From contig JAUZTG010000042.1 of the NCBI GenBank assembly GCA_030734395.1, positions 2,542,001-2,606,000 on the forward strand: a stretch of DNA of 64,000 bases. The letters are read 5' to 3'. This DNA is from Sarocladium kiliense. Its lineage: Eukaryota; Ascomycota; Sordariomycetes; Hypocreales; Sarocladiaceae. Within the stretch, counting starts at the first letter, position 1. Each line of letters opens with the position of its first letter. The notes beneath the pieces were generated by a model that was not told the origin of the DNA, made no database searches, and was given only the letters and a program-made list of their open reading frames with translations. Position numbers and translations under genes: made by a program. Positions 52,901-64,000 of this stretch are shown here, piece after piece.

Positions 52901-55698
52901 CCCAATCAACACTAGCACCAGCGAGTTCACAAATTGCCTTGGTTTCGACCTTGGCCTTACTGGTTAATGACTGGCATGTCTCAGATCGATGTTCCTGCCC
53001 GGCTTGAGGGCACAATCATTGGCACTTACTTCCGTGAGATCATGATGCTGACGCCTGCTTTGGACCCTTTCTGCAATTGTCCTTGTTTCGAAAAGTCGAG
53101 GGCGCGATCCCTGCTCAGACGTCCTCGTTCTCGTCGCGCTGCATGTAGGAACTTGTTCAGCTACTTTTCCATATCCAGTGTTTCTCTCTTCTCAAGATAG
53201 GTAAGTGTTGCATCATGTCGCATCATGTAGCATAAGCTCGCCCTGCCGGTAAGCAGCTGACGATCGGAGACTTTGGTCAAGGGCCACGACTTTTGGAGGT
53301 CCCTACGTAGCAGGATGCATGCAGGACCCTGATTCAGCAACCAGCGTATCCTACCCGTGCCGGTGAGACGGGATGGGAAGTCATCACAAGCTGACGCTGA
53401 CCGAGGTCCAGAAGTTGGGCGAGTCAGTGGGTCGACTGAAAGGTTTCAATAAGTCCAAAGTAGGGCCGCCCTGCTGAGCAAAGCCATCTGGAAGTGACCT
53501 CATTTCGAGCTAAGGCACCCCGAAACGCGAGATATTTTTGTCTTTGGATCACGGTCGAGGCTCGGCATGTGGACATTTGCTATAATGAACTCGTCAGCCT
53601 TGATGCAGAGCACCACGTTATTGTGGCCGATACTGCCGGGTATGGTGTGAAGCTGGAGAGGGCCATGCCACGTGAACCGGCGACTTCCGCACCAGCCGTG
53701 GCGCGAGACTCTGGATCGCGCCTCTCACTGAAGCTGGTTTAGGGTAGCTTGGTTCTCGCCAGGCAAAACGAGACTGAGGGACATTATGGCTCACAAACCG
53801 TACACGTGCAGTTGCGCTGTGCATTGTGGGTTTGATTCATACTTTCTTAAGAGCGCATCTCATCTTACATCCGTTTCGTTGGAGGTAAGGGACTGAAGGG
53901 TAAGAAAGGCAGGCTGCAATGGAATTGTCAAGAAAGTCACCATCGTCCACCAGCAGCGTTCTTAGGGGAAAACACCTACAAGTCTGGCCCCAAATCGAAG
54001 GCAATAATACATCTGGGCGATCTGATCACATCTTTTACTTCTCAGCATTGACCTACCGTTTGTGCTTCCATGCCGGCACTGAGGCATATAATGCAGTGCC
54101 GGGATCGGTCCACAAGCTCCGGCTTGGCAGCCGGGAGATGGACGGCGATTCGGCCGGTGGCTACCTGCACGATTCCATACTCCGTCTAACCGACTGGTGA
54201 ATATTGCACGGTTCCAGTAGCACTTCGGTCTGGTGGTGTGGGAGATTGAAGGGATACTTCGTTCTTTCTTGGTATCCCTAAACATGATCATGACCTGCCA
54301 TGATGGATGTGGGATATCAGGAAGAATATGCTCTAAATGGTCAGTAAGAAAGCAACTGGGAAAGCAGCCAGAATATGAGGCAGAATAGTGAGTAAGGGAG
54401 AGACCAGATCAGTGAGCACAACAGTGAGCCTAACAACAAAGCCGTGGTTGAGCCAAAACAGTAACCTGATCGCTCACTCGCTAAGACGGGGCAGAGTAGG
54501 ACCAGGCCTGCGAAGGTCCACTGTCATCTGAAGGGAACGAGAAGCGAGGGAAACGAGGACCCTGTTTTCAAGATTTACAACGTTGTATCCCTCCTGATTT
54601 GGGACAGCTGCATCGAGTAAACAAAGGGACTGAGGAACGGCAGTCAGACGAGATGAGAGTGGGCGGCCTCCCCCTCCCCCTCCCTTGCTGTTGCACCACG
54701 CAGATGGCCTAGCGTGCCCGAAACTTCGACCAACATCGTCAACCCGCAATTCGCAGTGCAGAAAACTCTCTTCCCTTTGGGCCAGAACAGTCGCTGGGCT
54801 TCGTGACAGCTGCTTCCGGTAATTCGCGCAGCCGATGACCTGGGGGCCCGTTCGCCTGATTGACCACCGGCTGGGATCCTTTGTCCAGTGCAAGCCACCA
54901 GCGCCAGACAACTCAAGTCGCACACTGCCACCTCTAGCCGTTGGAATGGGGAGAATGCAGTAGACACGCCGCCCATTTTCGGCGGCTCTCAACGGCCGGC
55001 GTACGAGCCGCTCCAGGGGGTTGGTGCATCCTCCTCACAGGGGGCGGTGTAAGTGAGGACTGGTGGTGACTACTTGTCGACCACGATCTTGGTACAAACC
55101 GCCTTATTAGTTCTCCGGAGTAGACAGAATGCCAAGAATGCATCTCAAAACATCTCGATGTCGTTGAAAATGCGAAGATAGACCAAGTAAAATGCGCTCG
55201 TTCCGATAGACCCAAAATCGGGCTGTTCTGACGATGGATTGACGTCGAACGGCCCCTGCCTTGTGATGGATGCTGGTAGAGCGACTTCTCCTCTCCTTGT
55301 ATTTCGCAGCTTCATCACAGCCTGTCTCCATCGTGACAACGGCCTCCTCGCCGCCTTCCTCGAAGAGGACTCTGCGGGCGCAATCCACACAGATCTATTT
55401 CCTAGAACTCTGTTGTGCAGAACGAGTGAGCGATTTTACATTCTGACCGCCGCTATACGCGCCGCTGAGCGCCTATGATGCCCAGATGGACGAGGAGCCT
55501 CGTGTAAGTGCCCCTGTTCAGACAGAGGGCCTTTGGTGATCCTCTCATGTGGTTCACTCCAGCCCGTTCGCAATAAAACGCAACAAAGCCGTCCCACGTT
55601 TTGATGTAGCAGTGTCTCAACCTTATCTTCTCTCCTCTCTGGTCCCTTTTTCTGTCCAAGCTCCCTTTGGCAAACTATAGGCAAAAAACACTGCCAAA
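49964..55698. other. Large gene-poor gap (5.7 kb) between divergent genes
   Basis: No supported gene. The two ends are probable promoters and leaders of the arrestin and the P-type ATPase; the last 150 bp before the ATPase are C/T-rich. A 215-codon open frame at 50606-51253 begins with TTG, is rich in Cys/Arg without a pattern, and overlaps frames on the other strand, so I take it as chance, as I do a 172-codon minus frame at 54474-54992. No tRNA or repeat was seen. Long regulatory regions of this size are common upstream of fungal regulatory genes. Confidence 0.45.
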
Positions 55699-58600
55699 AT
55701 GTCGGACGCGATCGACCCAGACCCTGAGGCTGCCAATAATGGCACTGCCCCTGGCCCTCGTATTACCTTCGAGCCTGACACTCGCCGTGGACGGTCTCCT
55801 TCCCGTCTACAGGACACGCGCCGTCGGTCCCTTTCGCGCGGCTCCGTGTCGAGCTTCCGACGCGCTCCCGCTGTCTCGCCTCAGAGTGAACTCCAGATCC
55901 AGTATCGCACTCTATCTATTCATGTCAGCGAGGCCAAGAAGGACTCTGAGGAGAGACCCGACCAGATCCTCCAGGACAAGAAGGTCGACGAAGACTACTT
56001 CTCCAATCTCGAGTATCATACCCTTGCTGTGGACCAGCTATGCCAACAGCTCAACGTGAGCCTTGATCAAGGCTTGTCCGCCAACGCTGCTGAGATCCGG
56101 CTCAGTCGCGATGGCAAAAACATGCTACCCCGACCGAAAACAAACTACACGAAGAAGATCATCAGCTACATCTTTGGAGGCTTTTGTTCCGTCCTTTGGG
56201 TTGGAGCAATCATCTTCTTCCTGTGTTGGCAACCCCTTTCCAACCCTCCTTCGACTCAAAACCTCTCTCTGGCCGTCCTTATCTTGATTGTGATCTTCCT
56301 GCAGGCTGGATTCAGCGCCTTCCAGGACTGGTCCACAGCTAAGACAATGGATTCTATACTCGACCTTCTTCCCTCGGATGCTCAAGTCCGGCGAGATGGC
56401 CAGGTGCGAAAGCTCCCTTCCACAGAGCTTGTCGCGGGCGACGTTGTACAGCTTAAGATAGGAGACAAGGTCCCCGCTGATCTGCGCATCGTCGAGCACT
56501 CCGGCGATATCCGTTTTGATAGGTCAGTCCTGACCGGAGAGTCGGTCGAGGTTGCCGGCGCCATCGACCCAACAGACAAGAACATCCTTGAGACGCGTAA
56601 CATTGCTTTCATGGGCACCACTGTCCTGAACGGCAGCGCGGTTGGAGTCGTGATCCTGACTGGCTCTCGTAGCGTCATGGGTCGGATTGCACACTCTACC
56701 ATCTCTGTGAAAGAGGAATCAACCCTCATTCAGCGCGAGATCTGGAGATTCGTCCGGATTATCATCGCCTTGACAATCACCCTGGCGGTGCTCATTGTCA
56801 TAGCTTGGGCCGCTTGGCTGCGCACAGAACACAAGGCTTTCTTGTCTGTGCCAGCTATGCTGGTCAATGTAATGAGCTGTGTCGTGGCTTTTATCCCGGA
56901 AGGCATGCCAGTTGCTGTGGCCCTTACGCTCATGCTCATAGCAAGGCGGATGAAAGCAGTCAGCGTGTTGCCCAAGTCTCTCTCCACGGTTGAAACCCTT
57001 GGATGTGTTGATGTTGTCTGCTCTGACAAGACCGGTACTCTGACTCAAGGAAAGATGTTTGTCAACTCGGTCTGCTTCGTTGATCACGCCTTTTCGTCGC
57101 CTGAGGAGTTTCATCGAACAGAACCGACAGACGCCATGGCAACACTCGTGAAAGCTGGAGTTCTATGCAATGACGCGATTTTCGAGCCATCAACTCTTCA
57201 TCTTCCCGTCAGCGAGAGAGTCATCTCTGGAAACTCGACTGATAGTGCTGTGCTGCGCTTTTCGACAGCTGGAGAAGCAGGAGAGAGTGCCCGGAAGGGT
57301 GCCGTTCCCCTATTCCAGATCCCCTTCAACTCAAAGAACAAGTGGATGCTGTCCTTGTACTCAGGTACGACTTATGATTAAACTACGTGTCGCTCTCCCG
57401 TTTTTCTAACTTCTCGATTCTATAGATCCTGCCTCTTCCACGGACCTATCATATTCTACGGACGGTGTCCCTTACTCGCAGAAAACCATGTCTTACCACG
57501 CTATCGTCAAGGGCGCACCTGATGTCTTGTTCCCGGCTTGTACCAGCTATTGGTCTATGGAGTCCAACTCTATCCGGCCCATGACGCCAGCAACCAGGAA
57601 GCAGCTCAGCGACATCCAGGATCGGCTATCTCGCAAGGCAGAACGAGTCCTACTTCTGTGCGAGAAAACCATGAAGCTTCTCAACGCACCCAAGACAAAT
57701 GCCTTCAATGAGGAGATTGAGAGTCAGGCAATTGACGACCTCACTGTCATCGGTGTGCTGGGCATCATTGATCCTCCCCGTCCTGAGGTTCCGGAAATGG
57801 TGGCAAAGTGCCGGAGCGCTGGTATCCGTTACTTCATGGTGACTGGTGACTACGCGCTGACAGCTGCTGCCATTGCAAAGAACATTGGTATCATCACTGG
57901 AGAGCGGGAACCAGACACTCTTCAATCTCTGCAGGCTCCAGTCACGGAAAAGGCTACGAGCTCTGGTCAATCAAGTGACGAAACTGACAACCCTCTTCAC
58001 AGCCTTGTGCTCGAAGGATCTCAGCTCGCCGCTCTGGAAACCTCCGACTGGGACAGTATCTGCAACTACGAAGAAGTCGTTTTCGCACGGACTACACCTG
58101 AGCAAAAGCTTCGCATTGTTACGGAACTCCGCAACCGACACAACATCGTTGCAGTCACTGGTGATGGTGTCAACGATGCTCCAGCCCTACGTGCCGCGGA
58201 TGTGGGCGTGGCGATTGCCAGTGGCTCAGACGTTGCCATCGAGGCGGCTGATCTCGTGTTCATGGATTCATTCAGCTCCATGATCGATGCTATTCGCCTA
58301 GGTCGGCTTGTCTTCCAGAACCTGCAAAAGGTCATCGCTTATCTTCTCCCTGCCGGTTCCTGGTCCGAGATTTGGCCCGTCATCATCAATGTTTTCTTTG
58401 GTGTGCCCCTCCCGCTCAGCGCTTTCCTGATGATCATCATTTGCGTCTTCACGGATCTATTTCTCAGTCTATCCTTGATCAGGGAGAAGGAGGAGTATGA
58501 TCTCATGGCTGAGAAGCCGCGCGACCATAGGAAGAGCCACCTTGTGACATGGCGTCTTTACGCTCAGGCATATCTGTTCACTGGTACCATGGAGACCGTT

Positions 58601-59130
58601 TCGGCTCACTCCATGTTCTTCCTGTACATGTGGCGATACGCGAAGATCCCTGTGTCTGATCTCTTCTTCTTGTACGAGAAATGGACCGATGGCTATAGGG
58701 GTTTCACGCAAGCTGAGCTCACACAGTTTAACAACACGGGTAAGAAAAAAAAAGAGCAAAGAGTAAAATGAAGCGAAGCACGCTAACTATTGGCTAAGGA
58801 CAATGTGTGTACTTTGTTACGCTCGTCTTCCTCCAGTGGGGCAACATTCTCGCTGTTCGCAACCGCCGCCTCAGCATCTTCCAGGCGGACCCTTTCACCA
58901 AGAAGCGTCGCAATCCATGGCTAGCCCTGAGCATGCTCATCAGTCTGGCAATTGCCGTCTTTGTGACTGAGGTGCCCGGCATGCACAAGCTGTTCGATAC
59001 AGCCTCAGTTCCTATTGAGTTTTGGCTCATCCCCATTCCTTTGGCTCTTGGCATACTGATGATGGATGAGATACGGAAGCTTATTGTGCGAACTTGGCCG
59101 AATTCGTTCGTTGCAAAGGCTGCATGGTAG
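55699..59130 (+). CDS. Na,K-ATPase-like (type IIC) P-type cation ATPase
   Basis: Join 55699..57364, 57426..58739 and 58799..59130; 1103 residues. P-type ATPases of this group transport alkali cations; in animals they exchange Na+ for K+. Visible motifs: TGES (about 279-282) in the actuator domain, PEGMP (about 400-404) in helix 4, the phosphorylated Asp443 in SDKTGTLT, KGAPD in the nucleotide domain, TGD and GDGVNDAP (Asp802, Asp806) in the hinge. Ten helices are expected. The helix 5-6 region (LLPAGSWSEIWPVIINVFFGVPLPLS) is close to the Na,K-ATPase pattern; only one of its two helix-6 aspartates is retained. A Ser/Arg-rich disordered N-terminus precedes. Introns of 61 and 59 nt have CTAAC branch points. 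No beta subunit gene is nearby. Fungal members with alkali-cation uptake roles (ACU type) are known; the ion here is inferred. Confidence 0.88.
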
Positions 59131-59157
59131 AGGATGGATTGACTACTTAGACAGACA

Positions 59158-59163
59158 AATAAA
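59158..59163 (+). terminator. Polyadenylation signal AATAAA of the ATPase gene
   Basis: A canonical AATAAA lies 28 bp after the stop codon; a T-rich run follows about 10 bp later. Confidence 0.55.
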
Positions 59164-59288
59164 GTTGCAGATTTTTTTCTCGCTTTGCAATGTCCGCTCG
59201 TATTTGGCCGTGATGTGGTCGTAGCTAGTCTAGCCGCTATTCTAGCTGCTATCCCTACTTGCCCTCCTAATACTTGTTCAAGTTATTT

Positions 59289-59324
59289 ATTTGGTTACTA
59301 TTTTGGTTACTACTTTGGTTACTA
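59289..59324. repeat. 12-bp tandem repeat, three copies
   Basis: The unit (A/T/C)TTTGGTTACTA occurs three times with only the first base changing. It lies in T/A-rich sequence just after the ATPase gene. Confidence 0.85.
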
Positions 59325-59928
59325 TTGTACTTTTTTACTACAGTTGCTATCATTATTTTTTGGTAATTTGACGACTATTCTGAATGATCTCCGGGTAATG
59401 GTTATAGCCTCAGCTCAGTGTATAGCCGGTGTTGGTCTGTCGGCAGTGGTCAATCCGCGCGTATACTGCCAAGACAGATGCAGGCCCACCCGCGCCGCTC
59501 GCTGTGCGTTGCCCGTTTCAACTGGGACGGACATAGCCCGGGAACACATCCTTGACAATAAGCTTTTAGCTGACCGATCGCGCTTGCAGCTCCCGTTTCT
59601 CCCTGCTGAAGACACGACAAAGCGAGCCTAGAAAGCCGCCTAACAGGGGAGACATGGAGAGGAGACGCCAGCGCAAATCCCCGTGTAACCGCCACAGAAT
59701 TATTGGGCACATGCAAGCCACACCGCGCGGTGCCTTGCTTTTGCAGGCTCCCAAGATAACAACAGCGGGGAACCACATGAAGGGAGTCATGGCTTGTGCG
59801 CTGTAAGGTCGCCACCGGGAGTTGAGGTAGACAGGGACTCCCCTTTCTGGGTAGAGATTCACATGGGATTCTTACTTCTCGAGGTTCGACTGCGACCGAC
59901 ATTTTTCACAGAAAATCAGGGTCTCTTG

Positions 59929-59954
59929 CCCCCCCCCCCCCCCTTGGCCCCCCC
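59929..59954. repeat. C-rich homopolymer tract (15 C, TTGG, 7 C)
   Basis: A second C homopolymer of the window, interrupted by four bases. It is non-coding. Confidence 0.9.
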
Positions 59955-60521
59955 GGTCTTCGTCATATGTGGATTCACATGAATCTGCTCGCCATTGACC
60001 GAGGCGATCGCAGCTTCACTTCTCATGGACTTTGCAGCATCAGTCCATGTCAGTTTCAATCGGTCTGCAAAGTCGGGGTCGTCTTTTACAATTCTTCAGT
60101 ACAATTATTGATCAAGCTTACACGTAGGTGCGTAAAGGCCTTGGGAATATGTATAATTCTTGATGAGCTGCGAAGTCCGCGGTGGTGGATGCTTATTGAA
60201 CTAAGTGCCGTGTGAAAATGCAAAGAAACGCCCTCTTCCCATCTCATTTAGCCTCAGAAGTTCCACCGTAGGTATCATTCAATGTCAAATCCCTTATTCC
60301 TGAAAGTAGAGCACATGAAAAGAAGCAAATTCCATGACCCAATGGGCCCCCATATCCCTCTGTCATCCAGCAAGTTTACGAGCATGAGATTGCTCAACTT
60401 CTTAACAAGTCTGAGGATAATCCTGTCCCGTATGCTTTCGCTTTTCCCTTGTCGTAATCGTACGTCGTCCGTTCAAAGTTCAATTGAGCTGAAGATCAAA
60501 ATGGCATGAGAATGAATAGTA

Positions 60522-61438
60522 TCAGCCCATACAAGGAAATGTCGCCTTGGCCCTCGGCCCGTCTGTAGGATCGGCCATCAAGCCCGTCCAACTGTTGAGC
60601 ATGGGCTGGCCAAGAGGGTCCGAGGAGGTGACGGGAGGCCATAGCATAGGATCAATGATAGTAGGACAGTCACCAGCAATCCCTGTTGACAGTGGGGGTA
60701 CCATGTTCGTTCCTTCAAGCATGTTGCCAAATGAGTTCATGTCCGTCCCAGAAGCGGCCCATGGAATGCTCTGCATAGGATCCATCTGTTGTTGTAGGGC
60801 GTTCGGCTGTTGTGGCATTTGCTCAGAGTTAGTCGATGGTTGGGACATGGTATCATCGTTGAGGGCGTGTTCCATGAAGGAGAAGGGGCTGTGTCCGGAG
60901 GTCGAAGACAACACGTTGCTGTTGGCTGTTGAGGGAGACCAACAAGTCTCACAATCGCAGGATCCTATGCTGTTGTGTCTCCTTTGTCCCTCTGTTGTGT
61001 CGATGTTCATCGCCGAGGCATCCTTGCTCCCTCGTACTTTCTCGTAGGCCTCGTCGTACGATAGACCACCCTCACGCAGCATCCTAAGAATGTCGTCTCC
61101 ACTAGCATCAGAGGCACAGATTGCATCTAGTACACGGTCGCGGCGATGAACTTGTTCACGCAGCGAGGTGGCTTCGTCCTGCAGACTGCGCTTTGAGGCC
61201 CATGTGCGTTGGGTGAAGTGACAATCAAGGTTCCGGTTCTGGCAGCGGCCACAAGGTTTCTCACCGTCACACTTGAGTTGGCATAAGTTAGCATCCGAGT
61301 CCAATTGCGACAGTATGAAGTCTAGGTAGGGAGATTGGAACATACCTTGGCTCTCTTCTCACGGCAAGGTTCGCAAGCTGTGCGAGTGATGCGCTGACGC
61401 TCCCGCTTGACAGGTTTGGAAGCCCGAGAGGTCGTCAT
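60522..61438 (-). CDS. Zn2Cys6 transcription factor, short
   Basis: Complement of join 60522..61271 and 61346..61438; 280 residues. The fungal binuclear cluster is complete: Cys22, Cys25, Cys32, Cys38, Cys41 and Cys48, with basic residues before and inside it (KRERQR, REKRAK), binding CGG-type DNA sites. A 74-nt intron splits the cluster between Lys31 and Cys32 (GTATGT donor, GCTAACTT branch point, AAG acceptor). Next comes a predicted coiled coil (about 55-75, TSLREQVHRRDRVLDAI), then a conserved ILRMLREGGLSYDEAYEKVRG segment. The rest is Gln/Met/Pro/Ser-rich, as in an activation domain. It lacks the large fungal-specific domain (about 250 residues) of long family members. It lies at the far right and has no neighbour whose control is obvious. 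The target genes are unknown. Confidence 0.88.
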
Positions 61439-64000
61439 AGTTGCAATTGAGTGTGTAGTTTTGACACGGTTGGTTGTGAAGCGGACAGGATCAGGTAGGT
61501 GACCTGCTGCTGGTCGAGATGGTAATGGTTCGTGTTGACTGGCGCGTTGGGACCCAACTGAGATGGATCACGTATGTCGAAGAAGGTATGGTTGAACTAG
61601 AGGTAAGACAGGAAATTTGAAAGAGGTTCAATAGTAGTAACAGGAAGGGGGGAGGGTTTCAGCCATTTTTGTGCAAACGGGAAGGATTGAAGATGCCCAC
61701 TATTCGGGTACACTCTGCCTGCCAGTACTTCACCTGCCTGACGTATGAACTGCAAATCGGGCAAGGAGCATCGGATCGGTACTGGACTGCATTAGACAAG
61801 AATAAAGCACGATCGCATGACGTCGGGAACAGCACGCCAGCGGGGGTACATAGAGGGGGCTTTCCAGGGGACTGGCATTAAGCATGGGACTTCGTCACAA
61901 TTGGCTTCAGATGAATGGGGAACGACCCTCTAACAGCTTCTACAAGCAGCAGGTCAGGCACAGCAAGCACCGCAAACAGGCGCCCAAGAGGCAAAACACG
62001 GCTGGCGATCCCATTGGGGCAGGGATGCCTGCTTGTACCGCCATGTATCCAGCTTTGATCCCCGCCTTAATGAGTGGCATCTCGCGTGTCGTCGGATCGT
62101 GAACCGGAGGTCAATCAGCCAATCGTAATATCCGGATTGAGGTCCGAGTTGACTTGGCGGATCCACTCTGGTACGTCAAGGTACATGACCTTGTCTGGTG
62201 TGGGGTGGCGTCCGGACATACCTCCGGAATTCATAACAGTTTCTGTTGGATTTGCTCGCTCGCTGGCTTGCTCTGGCTCGCTCTGGCTCGCTCGCTGGCT
62301 TGCGCTGGCTTGCTCTGGCTTGCTCTGGCTTGCTCTAGCTTGCCATGGCTTAACACCGATGTCATCGCTTCCATTCGCGAAGAAGCTTCGTCACCACGCC
62401 AAACATTGCAATCAAGCTTCCAATGCCGTCTTTTGCTTCACCAATTGCGGATGTCGCATTACCTTTTGCGGCAGATGTCAAGGACGGACGGACATGGAAA
62501 CTTCTGGAGACTGTCCAGGCTTGCCAGGGACCTCGTCCGGCCGAGTTCCCTTAGGTAGGGTCATTCCAATAGCATGAGACAGAAGAGGCCCTTCGGCAGA
62601 TCAAATTCACTTCCTCGGAGATACAAAGATTAAATAACGTTGAGTGCTTATGAACGTGCAAAGTCTCGCTCCTCAACTGTTTCCTCTTCCTGCTCCGCAC
62701 AATGGAAGCTAAGCTAAGGAGCTCAATTGATCTTCGCCACAGTTTAGCGTGCCGAGCAACAGTGGGACGGCTACTGTCAGCCACATCTGACTTTGGCTTG
62801 CATGTTCCCTTGACAGCTTTGGCAGGGGTTTCAATGGAACACATGACGCACCGCCACGAAGATCGCTGTGCTTGAGTTTGAGCCAGCAATCACCGCGTAC
62901 ACCGGGCTAGGGTGTGCAAACTACAACCTGAATATAATGCCATAAAAAAGTGTGCATCAACCTCTGATTCTCGGCCGAAAGTCGGATCGAATTGCGGCGA
63001 GAACTATCGTCCCGTCACGGGCATCCCACTTGTGCATCCCACTCGTGCATTCAGACACTTTTGCTTACCATTCCTTACTTATTGCGGATCTATGTCCGCA
63101 TGTTCTTGCATTGGCAATCCAAGGTGCCGGCTTAGGAGGTGACGAGGGAATATGTACCGGGTAGCCTATGAGTTTAATTGAGGACCCGGCATTTCATTGC
63201 TAATAATTATGTGCGCCACAGGAACTAGAATGTTCGGGAAACGCCCAGACGAGCTTCCGGATCGAGAGGAAATGGAATGTGTGAAGTGGCTTGATGTGAA
63301 CGATCAGTTCTTGACGTCGAGCCAGTCTAAGAGAGATCCACACATTGAGTGTGCTTGCAAAATCTGGATTTCGTAGGTTCTCACCCTCAATTCGGCAGAG
63401 GACATGGTCAGTATGTACTTGACAAGATGTCAGTTAGCAGGCTTGTGATATCATGGAATTTCTGTGCTCCAGAGAACACTTACTGCTTCTTGACTTTGGC
63501 GAGATTGACTCTGTGCACTGTTCTTAAAACCTGAGAGCACAGGGGTAGGCAAATACCTCATTTTCGCTCAAGTTACCATACAATAGCTTCAGTCTGTCGA
63601 TGTAATTCACAGCTCACAACTTATTTATAAGTGATGAACGTTGACAACGTCTTATTATGGGTCATCCAATCATGCAAGATCGCCTCGGCCCGTGTAGCTT
63701 GCGTTCCCCATCAAGAGCCTCCAGTGCCCTGATCATATCCGTATCAGGCCAAATACACCCATCAAGGGAGCATCTACAATGGAAATCCACCACAACTAGA
63801 AGTCCCCCAATCATGATTGCAAAAGACATGCCATGTCTTGATCTAAGACTTAATTGGATCCGCCGGCTAGCGGTGATCTTCCAGTACCTCAACCATGGAG
63901 ACCTTCCGGAGGAATACCCCGGTCGTTCAACCTGCGCGGCTCTTCACCATCCAGGGCATAAAATTCAAGATCTCGTACTGCAAAGTGACTTACTAGTGAT
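61439..64000. other. Right-edge non-coding stretch
   Basis: About 2.6 kb. The first part is the promoter of the Zn2Cys6 gene. A 10-bp tandem repeat lies at 62253-62350. Small frames at 63230-63376 (48 codons, ATG) and 63889-63977 (a possible 28-codon minus terminal exon) look protein-like in composition but cannot be supported. I see no RNA gene. Confidence 0.5.
62253..62350. repeat. Imperfect GCTCTGGCTT/GCTCGCTGGCTT tandem repeat
   Basis: About 98 bp of units near 10 bp (GCTCTGGCTT and GCTCTGGCTC, with GCTCGCTGGCTT variants). The units shift frame, so the open frames through it code Leu/Ala/Ser-rich nonsense. Confidence 0.85.

Larger units (their letters stand above)
59131..60521. other. 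Intergenic stretch between the ATPase and the Zn2Cys6 gene
   Basis: About 1.4 kb where two genes converge. It contains an AATAAA signal, a T/A-rich block with a 12-bp tandem repeat, and a C-rich run. No gene seen; a 148-codon frame at 59185-59631 runs through the repeat and lacks an ATG start and domain. Confidence 0.55.

Noticed and set aside
54474..54992. 172-codon minus-strand open frame
   Set aside because: No recognisable domain, low-complexity Gly run and overlap with another frame; it looks like chance in GC-rich sequence.
59185..59631. 148-codon frame through the TTTGGTTACTA repeat
   Set aside because: It starts with TTG and its Phe/Gly/Tyr repeats come from the DNA repeat.
63230..63376. 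48-codon ATG frame at the right edge
   Set aside because: Composition is plausible, but there is no domain, no clear splice partner and no second line of support.
63889..63977. Possible terminal exon (28 codons) of a minus-strand gene beyond the right edge
   Set aside because: A CAG acceptor and protein-like frame exist, but the plus strand over the same bases is also open from an ATG, so strand cannot be decided.

Overview
The window is nuclear DNA of a filamentous ascomycete (Pezizomycotina, probably Sordariomycetes; species not determinable from sequence alone). The reasons are protein-coding genes with many short GT-AG introns (49-113 nt, mostly 50-64) that carry CTAAC/CTGAC-type branch points, pyrimidine-rich leaders, and a typical filamentous-fungal gene set: Zn2Cys6 regulator, alpha-arrestins with PPxY motifs, FEX fluoride exporter, trypsin-like secreted protease and alpha-glucoside-type MFS transporter. 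I rebuilt 20 gene models by joining exons; 13 are spliced. I see no transposon, rRNA, convincing tRNA, CRISPR array or prophage.

Left part (1-14 kb): a small secreted protein; Rrb1/GRWD1 ribosome-assembly WD40 protein; thioredoxin (sharing a 1.06-kb divergent promoter with Rrb1); a four-exon WDR44/Dgr2-like WD40 protein with a hairpin and overlapping uORF just before its start; a 44-codon Cys/His-rich small ORF in a gene-poor stretch; and a first alpha-arrestin.

Middle (14-42 kb): after a 5.4-kb gap come a secreted six-hairpin-glycosidase-like protein, a secreted choice-of-anchor-B/LVIVD beta-propeller with a C-terminal cysteine module, and a five-exon alpha-glucoside-type sugar transporter with an AmyR-like CGG-N8-CGG element upstream. 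Then follow the two-domain fluoride exporter, a class I glutamine amidotransferase-like protein with a possible mitochondrial presequence, an MDR-type oxidoreductase, an unrecognised secreted protein, a glutathione S-transferase, a LigB/DODA-type extradiol dioxygenase with an optional membrane anchor, a large membrane-anchored amidohydrolase and a trypsin with an intron that can be read through in frame.

Right part (42-64 kb): a beta-hydroxyacid dehydrogenase, a Nudix hydrolase, a second long PPxY alpha-arrestin, a 5.7-kb gap, a Na,K-ATPase-like (type IIC) P-type ATPase, a small Zn2Cys6 regulator, and 2.6 kb at the edge with tandem repeats and no supported gene.

The genes do not form an obvious biosynthetic cluster. 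Loose functional themes are secretion (five secreted proteins), ion and nutrient transport (sugar, fluoride, alkali cation) with ubiquitin-ligase adaptors that control transporters, and redox/detoxification (thioredoxin, GST, MDR, dioxygenase). I found no clearly novel multi-gene system. The best leads are the small CGH-type ORF, the start-site regulatory features, alternative N-termini on two enzymes, the cysteine tail on the beta-propeller protein and the unrecognised secreted protein.
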